Shown here in pieces: positions 17,342 to 25,967 of a stretch of DNA of 64,000 nucleotides. The notes beneath the pieces were generated by a model. That model saw nothing but the letters and a program-made list of their open reading frames with translations. It was not told the DNA's origin and searched no databases. Positions within the stretch are counted from its first letter, which is position 1; each line of letters starts with the position of its first letter. The stretch covers positions 21,425-85,424 of the forward strand of contig NZ_NKHL01000110.1 in the NCBI RefSeq assembly GCF_002934685.1. Reading direction: 5' to 3'. The translations under genes were made by a program, and so were the position numbers. This DNA comes from Pseudomonas bohemica. Its GTDB lineage: Bacteria > Pseudomonadota > Gammaproteobacteria > Pseudomonadales > Pseudomonadaceae.

Positions 17342-17827
17342 ATGATCGACGCAAACGCTTATAAGAACGTCATGGGCTCCTTCCCTTCCGGCGTAACCGT
17401 GATCACCACGCTCCATGACGATGGCGAAGTGGTCGGCCTGACCGCCAGCGCTTTCAGCTCACTGTCGATGGATCCGCCGCTGGTGCTGTTTTGCCCCAAC
17501 TACAGTTCAGATTCATATCCGACGCTCATCAAGAACAAGCGCTTCGCCATTCACCTGCTTTCCGGCACCCAGCAGAGCGAGGCCTATGCTTTCGCCCGCA
17601 AAGGCAAGGACAAGGCCGCCGGTATCGAATGGACCTTGAGCGAGCTGGGCAACCCGCTGCTCGCCAATGCAAGTGCGATCATTGAATGCGAGTTGTGGCG
17701 CGAATACGAAGGCGGCGACCACGCGATCATGGTCGGCGCGGTAAAAAACCTGATCCTGCCAGCGCAGCCCGCCGGCCCGCTGGTGTATTGCCGCGGGAAG
17801 ATGGGCGCCCTGCCCGCTTTCGCGTGA
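17342..17827 (+). CDS. Flavin reductase family protein (copy 2)
   Basis: The 161-residue protein has the same length as copy 1 at 6756 and about 73% of positions identical by eye. It has the same family segments (FPSGVTVITT, GLTASAFSSLS, LVLFCPNY). It should supply reduced FMN to the luciferase-like monooxygenase that starts 100 bases downstream. Its promoter carries a near-perfect operator palindrome and the next gene has its own site, so the two can be expressed together or separately. Differences from copy 1 are spread along the chain, which points to an old duplication rather than a recent one. Confidence 0.88.
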   Translation: MIDANAYKNVMGSFPSGVTVITTLHDDGEVVGLTASAFSSLSMDPPLVLFCPNYSSDSYPTLIKNKRFAIHLLSGTQQSEAYAFARKGKDKAAGIEWTLSELGNPLLANASAIIECELWREYEGGDHAIMVGAVKNLILPAQPAGPLVYCRGKMGALPAFA

Positions 17828-17863
17828 GCCTCCTGTACTTGATGACCGACAATACGAAGTATT

Positions 17864-17875
17864 ACGGTATACCGA
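17864..17875. promoter_or_regulatory. GGTATACC operator (site 6 of 6)
   Basis: ACGGTATACCGA keeps the full 8-bp palindromic core but diverges in the flanks. It lies 52 bases before the luciferase-like monooxygenase start, in the 100-base gap after flavin reductase copy 2. Confidence 0.5.
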
Positions 17876-17927
17876 AAACGCCCGACCGTTTTACAGCGGA
17901 CGGTAAGAAAAATCCGAGGAAAGCGTC

Positions 17928-18965
17928 ATGAAATTTTCGTTGTTCGTACACATGGAACGCTGGGACGAGTCAGTCAGCCACCGCCAACTGTTCGAGGACT
18001 TGACCGAACTGACGCTGATGGCCGAGCAAGGCGGCTTCAGCACCGTCTGGATCGGCGAGCACCACGCCATGGAATACACCATTTCACCAAGCCCGATGCC
18101 ATTGCTCGCTTACCTGGCTGCGAAGACCACCACCATTCACCTGGGCGCCGGCACCATCATTGCGCCGTTCTGGCACCCGCTGCGGGTCGCCGGTGAATGC
18201 GCGCTGCTGGATGTGATCAGCAATGGCCGCATGGAAGTGGGCCTGGCACGGGGCGCGTATCAGGTCGAGTTCGATCGCATGGCTGGCGGCATGCCGGCTT
18301 CTGCCGGTGGCCAGGCGTTGCGCGAGATGGTTCCGGTGGTCAAGGCGCTGTGGCAAGGCGACTACGCCCACGACGGCGAAATCTGGAAATTCCCCACGTC
18401 TACCAGCGTGCCGAAACCGATCAAGACCCCGCCGATGTGGATCGCCGCCCGCGACCCGGACTCGCATAATTTCGCAGTAAAAAACGGCTGCAACGTGATG
18501 GTCACGCCATTAATGAAGGGCGACGAGGAAGTCGTCGATTTGAAGAACAAGTTCGAAGCCGCGCTAGCCAACAACCCTGACGTGCCGCGCCCGCAACTGA
18601 TGGTCCTGCGCCACACCCACGTGCATGCGGACAATGATCCTGAAGGCTGGAAAATCGGCGCCAAGGCGATCTCGAAGTTCTACCGCACTTTCGATGCCTG
18701 GTTCGGCAACAAGACCACGCCGGTCAATGGCTTCCTCGCGCCAAGCCCGGAAGAGAAATTCGCGGAGCGTCCGGAGTTCGCACTGGAAAGCCTGCACAAG
18801 ACCGCGATGATTGGCACACCGGAAGAAATCATTCCGCGCATTAAGTACTACCAGGAACTGGGCGTCGACGAATTCAGCTTCTGGTGCGACAACAGCCTGC
18901 CCCATGCCGAGAAGAAGAAATCGCTGGAGCTGTTTATCAAGCACGTTGTCCCATCTTTCCGTTGA
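17928..18965 (+). CDS. LLM-class flavin-dependent monooxygenase (bacterial luciferase-like)
   Basis: The 345-residue TIM-barrel protein has TVWIGEHHAMEYTISPSP near residue 42, LGAGTIIAPFWHPLRVAGE near 80 and GRMEVGLARGAYQVEFDR near 105. This is the layout of the luciferase group that uses free reduced FMN from a partner reductase, and flavin reductase copy 2 is immediately upstream. Related two-component enzymes open N-heterocycles oxidatively (uracil by RutA with RutF, pyridine by PyrA with PyrE) or desulfonate alkanes. Its position with an NCS1 permease, hydrolase and aldehyde dehydrogenase favours ring or C-N cleavage. It is probably the first catabolic enzyme of the regulon (inference). 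Confidence 0.88.
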   Translation: MKFSLFVHMERWDESVSHRQLFEDLTELTLMAEQGGFSTVWIGEHHAMEYTISPSPMPLLAYLAAKTTTIHLGAGTIIAPFWHPLRVAGECALLDVISNGRMEVGLARGAYQVEFDRMAGGMPASAGGQALREMVPVVKALWQGDYAHDGEIWKFPTSTSVPKPIKTPPMWIAARDPDSHNFAVKNGCNVMVTPLMKGDEEVVDLKNKFEAALANNPDVPRPQLMVLRHTHVHADNDPEGWKIGAKAISKFYRTFDAWFGNKTTPVNGFLAPSPEEKFAERPEFALESLHKTAMIGTPEEIIPRIKYYQELGVDEFSFWCDNSLPHAEKKKSLELFIKHVVPSFR

Positions 18966-18974
18966 TTTGGCTTT

Positions 18975-19062
18975 TGTAGGAGCGCGCTTGCCCGCGATGC
19001 GTCAGCCCAGTCACTGCGAGGTCGACTGGCTCACCGCAATCGCGGGCAAGCGCGTTCCTACA
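18975..19062. repeat. REP pair between convergent genes
   Basis: Arms at 18975-18998 and 19039-19062 (core GCGCTTGCCCGCGAT) are inverted copies differing from the GTGAGCTTGCTCAC class. They fill the short gap between the monooxygenase and amt, where they could act as a two-way terminator. Confidence 0.8.
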
Positions 19063-19076
19063 GGCTGTCGCGCAAC

Positions 19077-20414
19077 TCAGTGGTTATAAGCGCTCTCATT
19101 GTGCTCAGCCAGATCCAGTCCCATCTCCTCCACATGCTCGTCAGCGCGCAAGCCGATCACGGCCTTGATCACCTTGAGGATGATCCAGCTGATCGCGAAG
19201 CAGTACACCGTGGTGAACAGCACGCCTTTGATCTGCGCGACGACTTGACCACCCAAGGTCACGTCTTCCACCAGACCGCCCAGCGAAGGCACGCAGAACA
19301 CGCCCGTAAGCACTGCGCCGATCATGCCACCAATGCCGTGCAGGCCGAACACGTCGAGGCTATCGTCATAACCGAAACGCTTCTTCAGCACGGTCACGCT
19401 CAGATAGCAGAACACACCGCACAGCAAGCCGATCGCCAAGGCGCCGCCGACGCCGACGTACGCACACGCCGGGGTGATGCCGACCAGCCCCGCCAACGCA
19501 CCACTGGCCAGCCCCAACGCGCTGGGTTTGCCGACCTTGAACCACTCAGTGAACATCCAACCCAGAATGCCAGCGCAAGCGCCCAGTTGGGTATTGAGCA
19601 TGACAATCCCGGACAGCCCATTCAGCCCGCCGCCCGAACCAATGTTGAAACCGAACCAACCCACCCAGAGCATCGCCGCACCGGTCATGGTCAGGCTCAA
19701 GTTATGCGCAGGCATCGGCGCGTTTTCGTAGCCTTTGCGCTTGCCCAGCATCAGACACGCCGCCAGTGCTGCCACGCCTGCGTTGATGTGCACCGCCGTA
19801 CCACCGGCAAAATCCAGCACACCCCAGTTGTGCATCAACGCGCCCGCTCCACCCCAGACCATATGGGCTACCGGGGCGTAAACCAGGGTGAACCAGACGG
19901 CCATGAACAGCAACGCCGCCGAGAACTTCATGCGTTCTGCGAAAGCACCGGCGATCAGCGCCGGCGTGATGATCGCGAAGGTCATCTGGAAGGTCACGAA
20001 CACGCCTTCAGGGATATCGCCCACCAGGCTCTCAGGCGTCATGCCCGCCAGAAATGCGCGACTCAACCCGCCGACGAAGCTGTTGAAGCTGACCTGCCCT
20101 TCGACCATGTTGGTGGTGTCTACCACCATGCTGTAGCCGTAGATCACCCACAACACACCCACCAGCCCTGCCACGCCGAAGCATTGAGTGAATAACGAAA
20201 GCATGTTCTTGGCCCGCACGAGACCGCCATAAAACAGTGCAAGGCCCGGCAGACACATGAACAGTACCAGCACCGCTGCCGTGACCATCCAGGCGGTGCA
20301 GCCAGTGTTAAGTGTCGGGGCCTCGGCCGCATGGGCCAGGGGAACGAATGCGCCGAGCGCCCCGAACGCAGAGACAGACGCGAGAAGAGATTTGCCGGGA
20401 AGACGGTTAACCAT
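19077..20414 (-). CDS. amt: Ammonium/methylammonium transporter, Amt family
   Basis: The 445-residue protein has a signal sequence ending near LAHA-AEA and eleven membrane helices. It carries the Amt twin-histidine motifs GGTAVHINAG and DVFGLHGIGG and the selectivity-filter stretch MVTAAVLVLFMCLPGLALFY. GCAGGAG lies upstream of its ATG. Amt channels conduct ammonium and also methylammonium. It is downstream of gmaS-mgsABC on the same strand, 231 bases after mgsC with a REP-like hairpin between. I infer that it supplies methylammonium to the N-methylglutamate pathway rather than being the housekeeping amtB, because no glnK lies beside it. Confidence 0.9.
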   Translation of the reverse strand: MVNRLPGKSLLASVSAFGALGAFVPLAHAAEAPTLNTGCTAWMVTAAVLVLFMCLPGLALFYGGLVRAKNMLSLFTQCFGVAGLVGVLWVIYGYSMVVDTTNMVEGQVSFNSFVGGLSRAFLAGMTPESLVGDIPEGVFVTFQMTFAIITPALIAGAFAERMKFSAALLFMAVWFTLVYAPVAHMVWGGAGALMHNWGVLDFAGGTAVHINAGVAALAACLMLGKRKGYENAPMPAHNLSLTMTGAAMLWVGWFGFNIGSGGGLNGLSGIVMLNTQLGACAGILGWMFTEWFKVGKPSALGLASGALAGLVGITPACAYVGVGGALAIGLLCGVFCYLSVTVLKKRFGYDDSLDVFGLHGIGGMIGAVLTGVFCVPSLGGLVEDVTLGGQVVAQIKGVLFTTVYCFAISWIILKVIKAVIGLRADEHVEEMGLDLAEHNESAYNH

Positions 20415-20516
20415 TTTCGAAGCTCCTGCAATGAATGGAAAATTGTCTGGCAGAAAGCGATGTGATGAAGCCTCGGGCTTTGCTGGCCTCTTTTTAATTC
20501 GATGAACGTGATCCCG

Positions 20517-20632
20517 TGCAGGAGCGCGCCTGGTCTGGGCTGCATCCGGACGACTGCGATATGTCTAAACAAAGGGTTGTCTGACACGACACTATCGTTC
20601 GAATACTGCCCAGACCAGGCGCGCTCCTACAG
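20517..20632. repeat. REP-like inverted repeat between mgsC and amt
   Basis: The arm at 20517-20540 (GAGCGCGCCTGGTCTGGGC core) has an inverted copy at 20608-20632, separated by 67 bases. It could reduce read-through from the mgs genes into amt. The 98 bases nearest amt show no convincing sigma-54 or operator site. Confidence 0.7.
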
Positions 20633-20645
20633 GCTGTGGCGCCTG

Positions 20646-21980
20646 TCAGTACTGCGAACCCGGAATCCACGACGTCCCTGCCAGTGGCACCCGGGCCATG
20701 GCCGCCGACTCCACGGTCAAGGCCACCAGATCCTCGGGGTCGAGGTTGTGCAGGTGCGACTTGCCGCAGGCGCGGGCCATGGTTTGCGCTTCCAGCACCA
20801 ACACACGCAAATAGTTGGCCAACCTGCGGCCACCCTCGACCGGGTCCAGGCGCTTGGACAGCTCCGGATCCTGGGTGGTAATGCCTGCCGGGTCGCGACC
20901 GTTCTGCCAGTCATCATAGAAACCTGCCGCAGAGCCGATCTTCTTCAACTCTTGATCCAGACGCGGATGGTTGTCACCCAGCGCAATCAACGCCGCCGTC
21001 CCGATAGCCACGGCGTCAGCGCCCAATGCCATTGCTTTGGCCACATCGGCACCGTTGCGAATGCCACCCGAGACAATCAGCTGCACCTTGCGATGCATGC
21101 CCATCTCCTGGAGTGCCTGAACCGCCTGCGGAATGGCCGGAAGAATCGGGATGCCGACGTGCTCGATGAACACTTCCTGGGTCGCGGCAGTACCGCCCTG
21201 CATGCCATCGAGCACGATCACATCAGCGCCAGCCTTCACCGCCAGCTTGACGTCGTAGTACGGGCGACTGGCGCCGATCTTCACGTAGATCGGTTTTTCC
21301 CAATCAGTGATTTCGCGGATTTCGGCAATCTTGATCGCCAGATCGTCCGGCCCGGTCCAGTCCGGGTGACGGCAAGCCGAGCGCTGATCCACGCCAATCG
21401 GCAAGGTGCGCATACCCGCCACGCGTTCAGTCACTTTCATCCCCAGCAGCATGCCGCCGCCACCCGGTTTGGCGCCCTGCCCCAGCACGATCTCGATAGC
21501 ATCGGCCTTGCGCAAATCGTCCGGATTCATGCCGTAACGCGACGGCAGGTACTGATAGACCAGATGCTGCGACTGACCGCGCTCTTCCGGGGTCATGCCG
21601 CCGTCGCCGGTTGTAGTGCTGGTGCCCGCGATGGTCGCGCCGCGGCCCAGGGCTTCCTTGGCGTTGGCCGACAACGCGCCGAAGCTCATGCCGGCGATGG
21701 TCACCGGGATCTTCAGGTGAATCGGTTTTTTGGCGAAGCGGTTGCCGAGGATCACGTCGGTGCCGCATTTCTCGCGATAACCCTCCAGCGGATAACGGGA
21801 AACGCTGGCGCCGAGGAGTAACAAATCGTCGAAGTGCGGCAACTTGCGCTTGGTGCCGCCGCCGCGAATGTCATAGATACCGGTTTCCGCGGCGCGCTGG
21901 ATCTCCTGGATCGTCAGGCGATCGAAGGTGGCCGACTCGCGCAGGACGGGTGGGGCTTTCGGACTGTTGGAATCGCTCAT
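20646..21980 (-). CDS. mgsC: N-methylglutamate synthase FMN subunit (GltB/GlxD-like)
   Basis: The 444-residue protein matches the FMN-binding synthase domain of glutamate synthase. It has TIAGMSFGALSANAKEALGR near 96, STTTGDGGMTPEE, PGGGGMLLG and the barrel end IVSGGIRNGADVAKAMALGADAVAIG. It lacks the amidotransferase and GXGXG parts, which are separate genes immediately upstream (mgsA, mgsB). This three-gene split is known for N-methylglutamate synthase, which makes N-methylglutamate from methylamine and glutamate or from gamma-glutamylmethylamide. An archaeal-type glutamate synthase is the alternative, but the mgd and gmaS neighbours decide for the methylamine pathway. Confidence 0.87.
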   Translation of the reverse strand: MSDSNSPKAPPVLRESATFDRLTIQEIQRAAETGIYDIRGGGTKRKLPHFDDLLLLGASVSRYPLEGYREKCGTDVILGNRFAKKPIHLKIPVTIAGMSFGALSANAKEALGRGATIAGTSTTTGDGGMTPEERGQSQHLVYQYLPSRYGMNPDDLRKADAIEIVLGQGAKPGGGGMLLGMKVTERVAGMRTLPIGVDQRSACRHPDWTGPDDLAIKIAEIREITDWEKPIYVKIGASRPYYDVKLAVKAGADVIVLDGMQGGTAATQEVFIEHVGIPILPAIPQAVQALQEMGMHRKVQLIVSGGIRNGADVAKAMALGADAVAIGTAALIALGDNHPRLDQELKKIGSAAGFYDDWQNGRDPAGITTQDPELSKRLDPVEGGRRLANYLRVLVLEAQTMARACGKSHLHNLDPEDLVALTVESAAMARVPLAGTSWIPGSQY

Positions 21981-21995
21981 GTTCTTGCTCCTGAA

Positions 21996-22679
21996 TCAGT
22001 ACGCGGAGGCGTTATCGACTTTGAAGTTGTACAGCTGACGGGCAGAGCCATAGCGCTTGAAGTCCGAGGCTTTCTCATTGAAACCGGCGCGATTGAGCAG
22101 TTCTTGCAGTTCCTCGAGGTGCTCGGCGCGCATCTCCTTGGCGATGCAGTCCGAGCCCAGCGACTCAACCTTGCCTTTGACGTAGATGCGGGTTTCGTAC
22201 AGCGAATCGCCCAGCGCATCGCCCGCGTCGCCGCACACCACCAAACGCCCGGCCTGGCCCATGAAGCAGCTCATGTGACCGATGCTGCCGCCCACCACGA
22301 TGTCGATGCCCTTCATGGAAATCCCGCAACGGGCACCGGCATCGCCTTCGATCACCAGCAAACCGCCGTGGGCCGTGGCACCGGCCGCCTGCGAAGCGCT
22401 GCCCTTGACCCGCACATAACCGGACATCATGTTTTCGGCGCAGCCCACGCCGACGTTGCCATGCACGGTGACCGAGGCTTTCTGGTTCATACCCGCGCAG
22501 TAGTAACCGGCGTGTCCCTGGATATCGACGGACACCGCTTCGTTAACGCCGACAGCCAGGTTATGGGCGCCGTTGGGATGGGTCACCACCCACTCGCGCT
22601 CTTCGAGATTCTTGACTTGATCGTGCAGCGCCTGATTGAGATCACGCACGCTGGCAGTGGAAAGATCGATGGTTTTCAT
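21996..22679 (-). CDS. mgsB: N-methylglutamate synthase GXGXG-domain subunit (GlxC-like)
   Basis: The start at 22679 overlaps the mgsA stop by 4 bases. The 227-residue protein is a right-handed beta-helix of the glutamate-synthase GXGXG type, with stacked repeats such as HGNVGVGCAENMMSG, GGLLVIEGDAGARCG, VVGGSIGHMSCFMGQ and LVVCGDAGDALGDS. It is a structural subunit joining the amidotransferase and FMN parts of the enzyme. It ends 15 bases before mgsC. A much longer in-frame start at 23072 lies inside mgsA and is rejected. Confidence 0.87.
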   Translation of the reverse strand: MKTIDLSTASVRDLNQALHDQVKNLEEREWVVTHPNGAHNLAVGVNEAVSVDIQGHAGYYCAGMNQKASVTVHGNVGVGCAENMMSGYVRVKGSASQAAGATAHGGLLVIEGDAGARCGISMKGIDIVVGGSIGHMSCFMGQAGRLVVCGDAGDALGDSLYETRIYVKGKVESLGSDCIAKEMRAEHLEELQELLNRAGFNEKASDFKRYGSARQLYNFKVDNASAY

Positions 22680-23584
22680 GTGCGAGCTCCTCGTTCCCAG
22701 ATGTACAGGGTGGCGGGAACGGGTTCCCAGACTTTGGCCTTCTCGATGCCCGGCAGGCTCGATAGCGCCTGATACTCGGAGGCCATGGCGACGTAATCGT
22801 CGGTTTCGGCGAGGATGGCCGGTTTGCAGGCAATCGGATCGCGGATCACGGCAAAACCATTGCGCGTGCCGATAGCGAAGGTGAAGAAACCATCCAGCGC
22901 TTGCAGCGAACTGTCCAGCGCGGTCTTCAGCGAATCGCCCTGTTGCAGACGCCAGGCCAGGTAGCCGGCGGCGACTTCGGTGTCGTTCTCCGTGTCGAAA
23001 TTGATCCCTTCGCGGCGCAGTTCCTGACGCAAACGGAAGTGGTTGGACAACGAGCCGTTGTGCACCAGGCACAGGTCGGCGCCAGTGGAAAACGGGTGGC
23101 TGCCTTCCATGGTCACGGCGCTTTCAGTGGCCATACGGGTGTGGCCGATGATGTGGCTGCCCGTCATGCTGCCCAGGCCAAAACGCTTGGAAATCTCTTT
23201 GGGCAGGCCCATGCCCTTGAGAATTTCGATGCTCTTGCCAGCGCTCATGATGCGCACGGTCGGCGCCAATTCACCCAGCGCGGCGCGCACGACGGCTTCT
23301 TCAGCCTTGATCTTCAGGACGATGGCGCTGGCGTTCTGGAACCAGTCCAAAGGCGCAGCAATCTTGCTTTCCAGCGCAGCGATCAGCGCTTTGAAGTCGT
23401 AGTTTTCAGTGGTTGCCTGCAAGGTCAGCTTGACCCAGCCGTCGCCCACTTCATCGCCATAGAGAGCAAATCCTGCGCTGTCCGGACCGCGATCGGTCAT
23501 GGCTTCGAGCATCGGCTCGAAGAGCTTGCCGAGCTGAGATTCCAGCGCCGGGTTTTTCAGATACAAACCAACGATTCCGCACAT
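22676..23584 (-). CDS. mgsA: N-methylglutamate synthase glutamine-amidotransferase-like subunit (GlxB)
   Basis: The start at 23584 gives MCGIVGLYLKN, placing the class II amidotransferase nucleophile as Cys2. An upstream in-frame start would bury it. The 302-residue protein also shows the family segments DRGPDSAG near 36, IGHTRMATESAV near 150 and LCLVHNGSLSNH near 172. It is the amidotransferase-like subunit, expected to act on gamma-glutamylmethylamide or glutamine. It lies 109 bases after gmaS and overlaps mgsB. Confidence 0.87.
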   Translation of the reverse strand: MCGIVGLYLKNPALESQLGKLFEPMLEAMTDRGPDSAGFALYGDEVGDGWVKLTLQATTENYDFKALIAALESKIAAPLDWFQNASAIVLKIKAEEAVVRAALGELAPTVRIMSAGKSIEILKGMGLPKEISKRFGLGSMTGSHIIGHTRMATESAVTMEGSHPFSTGADLCLVHNGSLSNHFRLRQELRREGINFDTENDTEVAAGYLAWRLQQGDSLKTALDSSLQALDGFFTFAIGTRNGFAVIRDPIACKPAILAETDDYVAMASEYQALSSLPGIEKAKVWEPVPATLYIWERGART

Positions 23585-23693
23585 TGAGGCAGTCCTCACT
23601 TCGTTCGGGAGCTACGAGCTGCAAGCTGTCCCGGTTGATTGAAAATCTTGTATTCGCCGCCGAGTCGCCATTTCTTTGGGCTTGCGGCTGCTT

Positions 23694-25028
23694 TCAAAAG
23701 AATTCTGTGTAGCGCTTGATCTCCCAGTCGCTCACATGGCGGCTGTATTCGACCCACTCCATGCGCTTGAGCTTAAGGAATTCGCCAACGATCTCGTTGC
23801 CCAGCACTTCGGCGAACAACGGGTCGGCTTCCAGCGCATCGCAGGCTTCCTTGAGCGATTGCGGCAGCGTTTTGATGCCGCGCGCGGCAATCTCTTCCAG
23901 GCTCAATTTGTAGAGGTTCTCGTTGCAGACGTTGTCGATCTCCAGCTTGCGGTCGATGCCGTCCAGGCCCGCTGCGATGATCGCGGCGCTGACCAGATAC
24001 GGGTTGCAACCGGCGTCCGGCAGGCGGAATTCGAGGCGGCCGTAAGGCACGCGAACCATGGCCGAGCGATTGTTGGAGCCGAAGGCGATGAAGGCTGGCG
24101 CCCAGGTCGCGCCGGACAAAGAGTTGCCGACGACGAGGCGTTTGTAGGAGTTGACCGTCGGCGCGGCGAAGGCACACAGCGCCGGGCCGTGGGCGAGCAG
24201 ACCTGCCGCGAAGTGATAGGCCATTTTCGACAGGCCCATGCCACTCGGGTCGCTGGCGTCGTGGAACAGGTTCTTGTTGGCGGCGCTGGCGATGGACAGG
24301 TGGAAGTGCATGCCGTTGCCCGCACGTTTCGGGTCAGGCTTGGGCATGAATGAGCAGATCATGCCCATGTCGTTGGCGATCTCGCCGGCAGCCATGCGAA
24401 AGAAAGTAAAACGGTCGGCCGACTCCATCGCATCGCTGTAGGTGTAATTGATCTCGAACTGGCCGTTGGCGTCTTCGTGGTCGATCTGATAGATGTCGAA
24501 ACCAACCGGTTGCAGCGCTTCGGTCAGGCGCTCGAGAAATTCGCGGGAGCGCGACAGACCTTTGTAGTCGTAGCATGGCTTGTCCAGCGAATCGCTGCCG
24601 TCGACCAGTTGCAGCGCACCTGCGGCGTCGCGCTTGAACAGGCTGAATTCAGGTTCCAGGCCGGTATTGAGGGTCCAGCCACGGTCGCTCAGACGCTGGA
24701 CTTGCCTATGCAGCACGTAACGACTGTCGTACGGCCATGGCTTGCCCTCGACGTGACCGATGCACACGACGCGGCCATAACCCTTTTGCCATGGCACCGG
24801 TGTCAGCGACGACAGATCGCCCTTGGCCATGAAGTCCGGCCCGTGGGGCTCCATGCCCATGCCGCAGATGGCGAAACCAGCGAAACCGGCCCCGTCTTCA
24901 GCGACCATTTCCAGGCCCGACACCGGTACCGATTTGGTCTTGGACGAACCATGGATATCGACGAACTGGGCCAGCACGTATTTGATTCCGTGCTCCTCGA
25001 TCAGCCGCTGTGTTTCGGGTGGCAACAT
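23694..25028 (-). CDS. gmaS: Gamma-glutamylmethylamide synthetase (glutamine synthetase homolog)
   Basis: The 444-residue protein has the glutamine synthetase fold: N-terminal domain with [19 protein letters not shown], metal and ATP segments [16 protein letters not shown] near 180 and [12 protein letters not shown] near 237, and the C-terminal [10 protein letters not shown]. It is shorter than housekeeping GlnA and lacks a clear adenylylation loop. GmaS joins methylamine to glutamate using ATP. Its place at the head of gmaS-mgsABC, opposite purU-folD-mgdABCD, makes this assignment much better than glutamine or polyamine ligase (PuuA/GlnA3). A sigma-54-like promoter and two operator candidates precede it. 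Confidence 0.88.
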   Translation of the reverse strand: MLPPETQRLIEEHGIKYVLAQFVDIHGSSKTKSVPVSGLEMVAEDGAGFAGFAICGMGMEPHGPDFMAKGDLSSLTPVPWQKGYGRVVCIGHVEGKPWPYDSRYVLHRQVQRLSDRGWTLNTGLEPEFSLFKRDAAGALQLVDGSDSLDKPCYDYKGLSRSREFLERLTEALQPVGFDIYQIDHEDANGQFEINYTYSDAMESADRFTFFRMAAGEIANDMGMICSFMPKPDPKRAGNGMHFHLSIASAANKNLFHDASDPSGMGLSKMAYHFAAGLLAHGPALCAFAAPTVNSYKRLVVGNSLSGATWAPAFIAFGSNNRSAMVRVPYGRLEFRLPDAGCNPYLVSAAIIAAGLDGIDRKLEIDNVCNENLYKLSLEEIAARGIKTLPQSLKEACDALEADPLFAEVLGNEIVGEFLKLKRMEWVEYSRHVSDWEIKRYTEFF

Positions 25029-25100
25029 GAGCGTTCACTCCTGGAGAAAGGCAAAACGTTGAGGTTAAGAACCGCAGTTTCGCTGCCTGGGCGGAGGTTA

Positions 25101-25133
25101 TTCCGATCAGGAAACTTACTTTCCCATCAGGAA
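25101..25133. promoter_or_regulatory. Paired operator sites TTCC-N5-GGAA
   Basis: TTCCGATCAGGAA (25101-25113) and TTCCCATCAGGAA (25121-25133) are direct repeats 20 bases apart, about two helical turns. Each is a partial palindrome. They lie downstream of the gmaS -12 element, where a bound protein would block transcription. A third site lies upstream of purU. The divergent XRE-cupin regulator is the likely ligand (inference). Confidence 0.6.
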
Positions 25134-25149
25134 TGCAAGTGCCTTGCCA
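25134..25149 (-). promoter_or_regulatory. Sigma-54-like promoter of gmaS-mgsABC
   Basis: On the minus strand, 25149 to 25134 reads TGGCAAGGCACTTGCA. This fits TGGCACG-N4-TTGC with one mismatch and correct -24/-12 spacing. It points leftward to gmaS, 106 bases away. Nitrogen (NtrC) control of methylamine use would be expected. I did not identify an NtrC site. Confidence 0.55.
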
Positions 25150-25317
25150 GTTTGGTATGCCAGGAATCAGATTCACGCCACAGCGGAATTTGCGCTGTAT
25201 ATATGTGAAACTCGTTTTCACTGTGAGAATAATCCGCTGCTGACCTGACAGCCGGAAGGCAAATCGCACATTCCTGGTGCGAATTTAAAATTATTGAACG
25301 GAAACCGTGCAGAACCG

Positions 25318-25923
25318 ATGAATACGCCTGAAGAACACCAGCCGAAGTTGAAACTCGAGCAATATCTGGGCATTCAGATCAAACGCCAGCGCCAGGCGCA
25401 AGAACTGAAACTGGCCGACGTCGCGCGCATTGCCGGGATCAGCCAGGGCATGTTGAGCAAAATCGAAAACGCCCAGGTCTCCACCAGCCTGGATAACCTG
25501 AGCCGTTTGTGCGACGTGCTGGGCATGCCCATGTCCAAGCTGTTCAGTCAGTACGATCAGCAAGGCAGCAGCGCCCTGCTGGTCAAGCATGACGAAGGTC
25601 TTGAGGTGGTACGCCGCGGCACCGAGAAAGGCCACACCTACCACCTGCTGAACCACACCCGCGGGCCGAAGAAGAGTTTCGAGGCTTACATGGTGACCAT
25701 GGACGACGCGAGCGAGGAGTTCCCGACCTTCTCCCACCCCGGCACCGAGTTTCTGCATTTGCTGGAAGGCGAGCTGGTATACCGCCACGGCAATCAGCTG
25801 TACCACATGGAGGCGGGCGACAGCCTGACGTTCGACGGCGATATCCCTCATGGTCCGGAGGAATTGGTGCAGGTGCCGATCCGCTTGTTGTCGATCATGA
25901 ATTACGGTGCGCAGGGGGAGTAA
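25318..25923 (+). CDS. XRE-cupin transcriptional regulator
   Basis: The start is ATG 25318 (MNTPEEHQPKLKLEQ), preferred over a TTG at 25294. The 201-residue protein has an XRE helix-turn-helix at residues ~14-70 (LKLADVARIAGISQGMLSKI, NAQVSTSLDNL) and a cupin sensor domain at ~110-195 (HPGTEFLHLLEGELVY, GDSLTFDGDIPHGP) with metal-type His and Glu. It reads divergently from gmaS, between the two arms of the methylamine island. TTCC-N5-GGAA sites occur before gmaS and before purU, so it is the probable local regulator sensing a pathway intermediate. Confidence 0.88.
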   Translation: MNTPEEHQPKLKLEQYLGIQIKRQRQAQELKLADVARIAGISQGMLSKIENAQVSTSLDNLSRLCDVLGMPMSKLFSQYDQQGSSALLVKHDEGLEVVRRGTEKGHTYHLLNHTRGPKKSFEAYMVTMDDASEEFPTFSHPGTEFLHLLEGELVYRHGNQLYHMEAGDSLTFDGDIPHGPEELVQVPIRLLSIMNYGAQGE

Positions 25924-25967
25924 AAAACACGCAAGCCCCCTTCAGAACCTGTCGGCGGCACAAATCC

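Noticed and set aside
17342..18965. RutA/RutF uracil pathway
   Set aside because: Only the general LLM plus flavin reductase pairing is shared. No RutB-E homologs are present, the permease is NCS1 rather than the NCS2-type RutG, and the ALDH/DUF1185 genes are not part of Rut.
20646..23584. Split glutamate synthase for ammonia assimilation
   Set aside because: The domain set is the same, but no GltD-type NADPH subunit is present and the context is the methylamine pathway.
25152..25163. Seventh GGTATACC operator in the methylamine island
   Set aside because: TTGGTATGCCAG matches only 9 of 12 positions with a broken core, and it lies outside the regulon next to genes with their own regulator.
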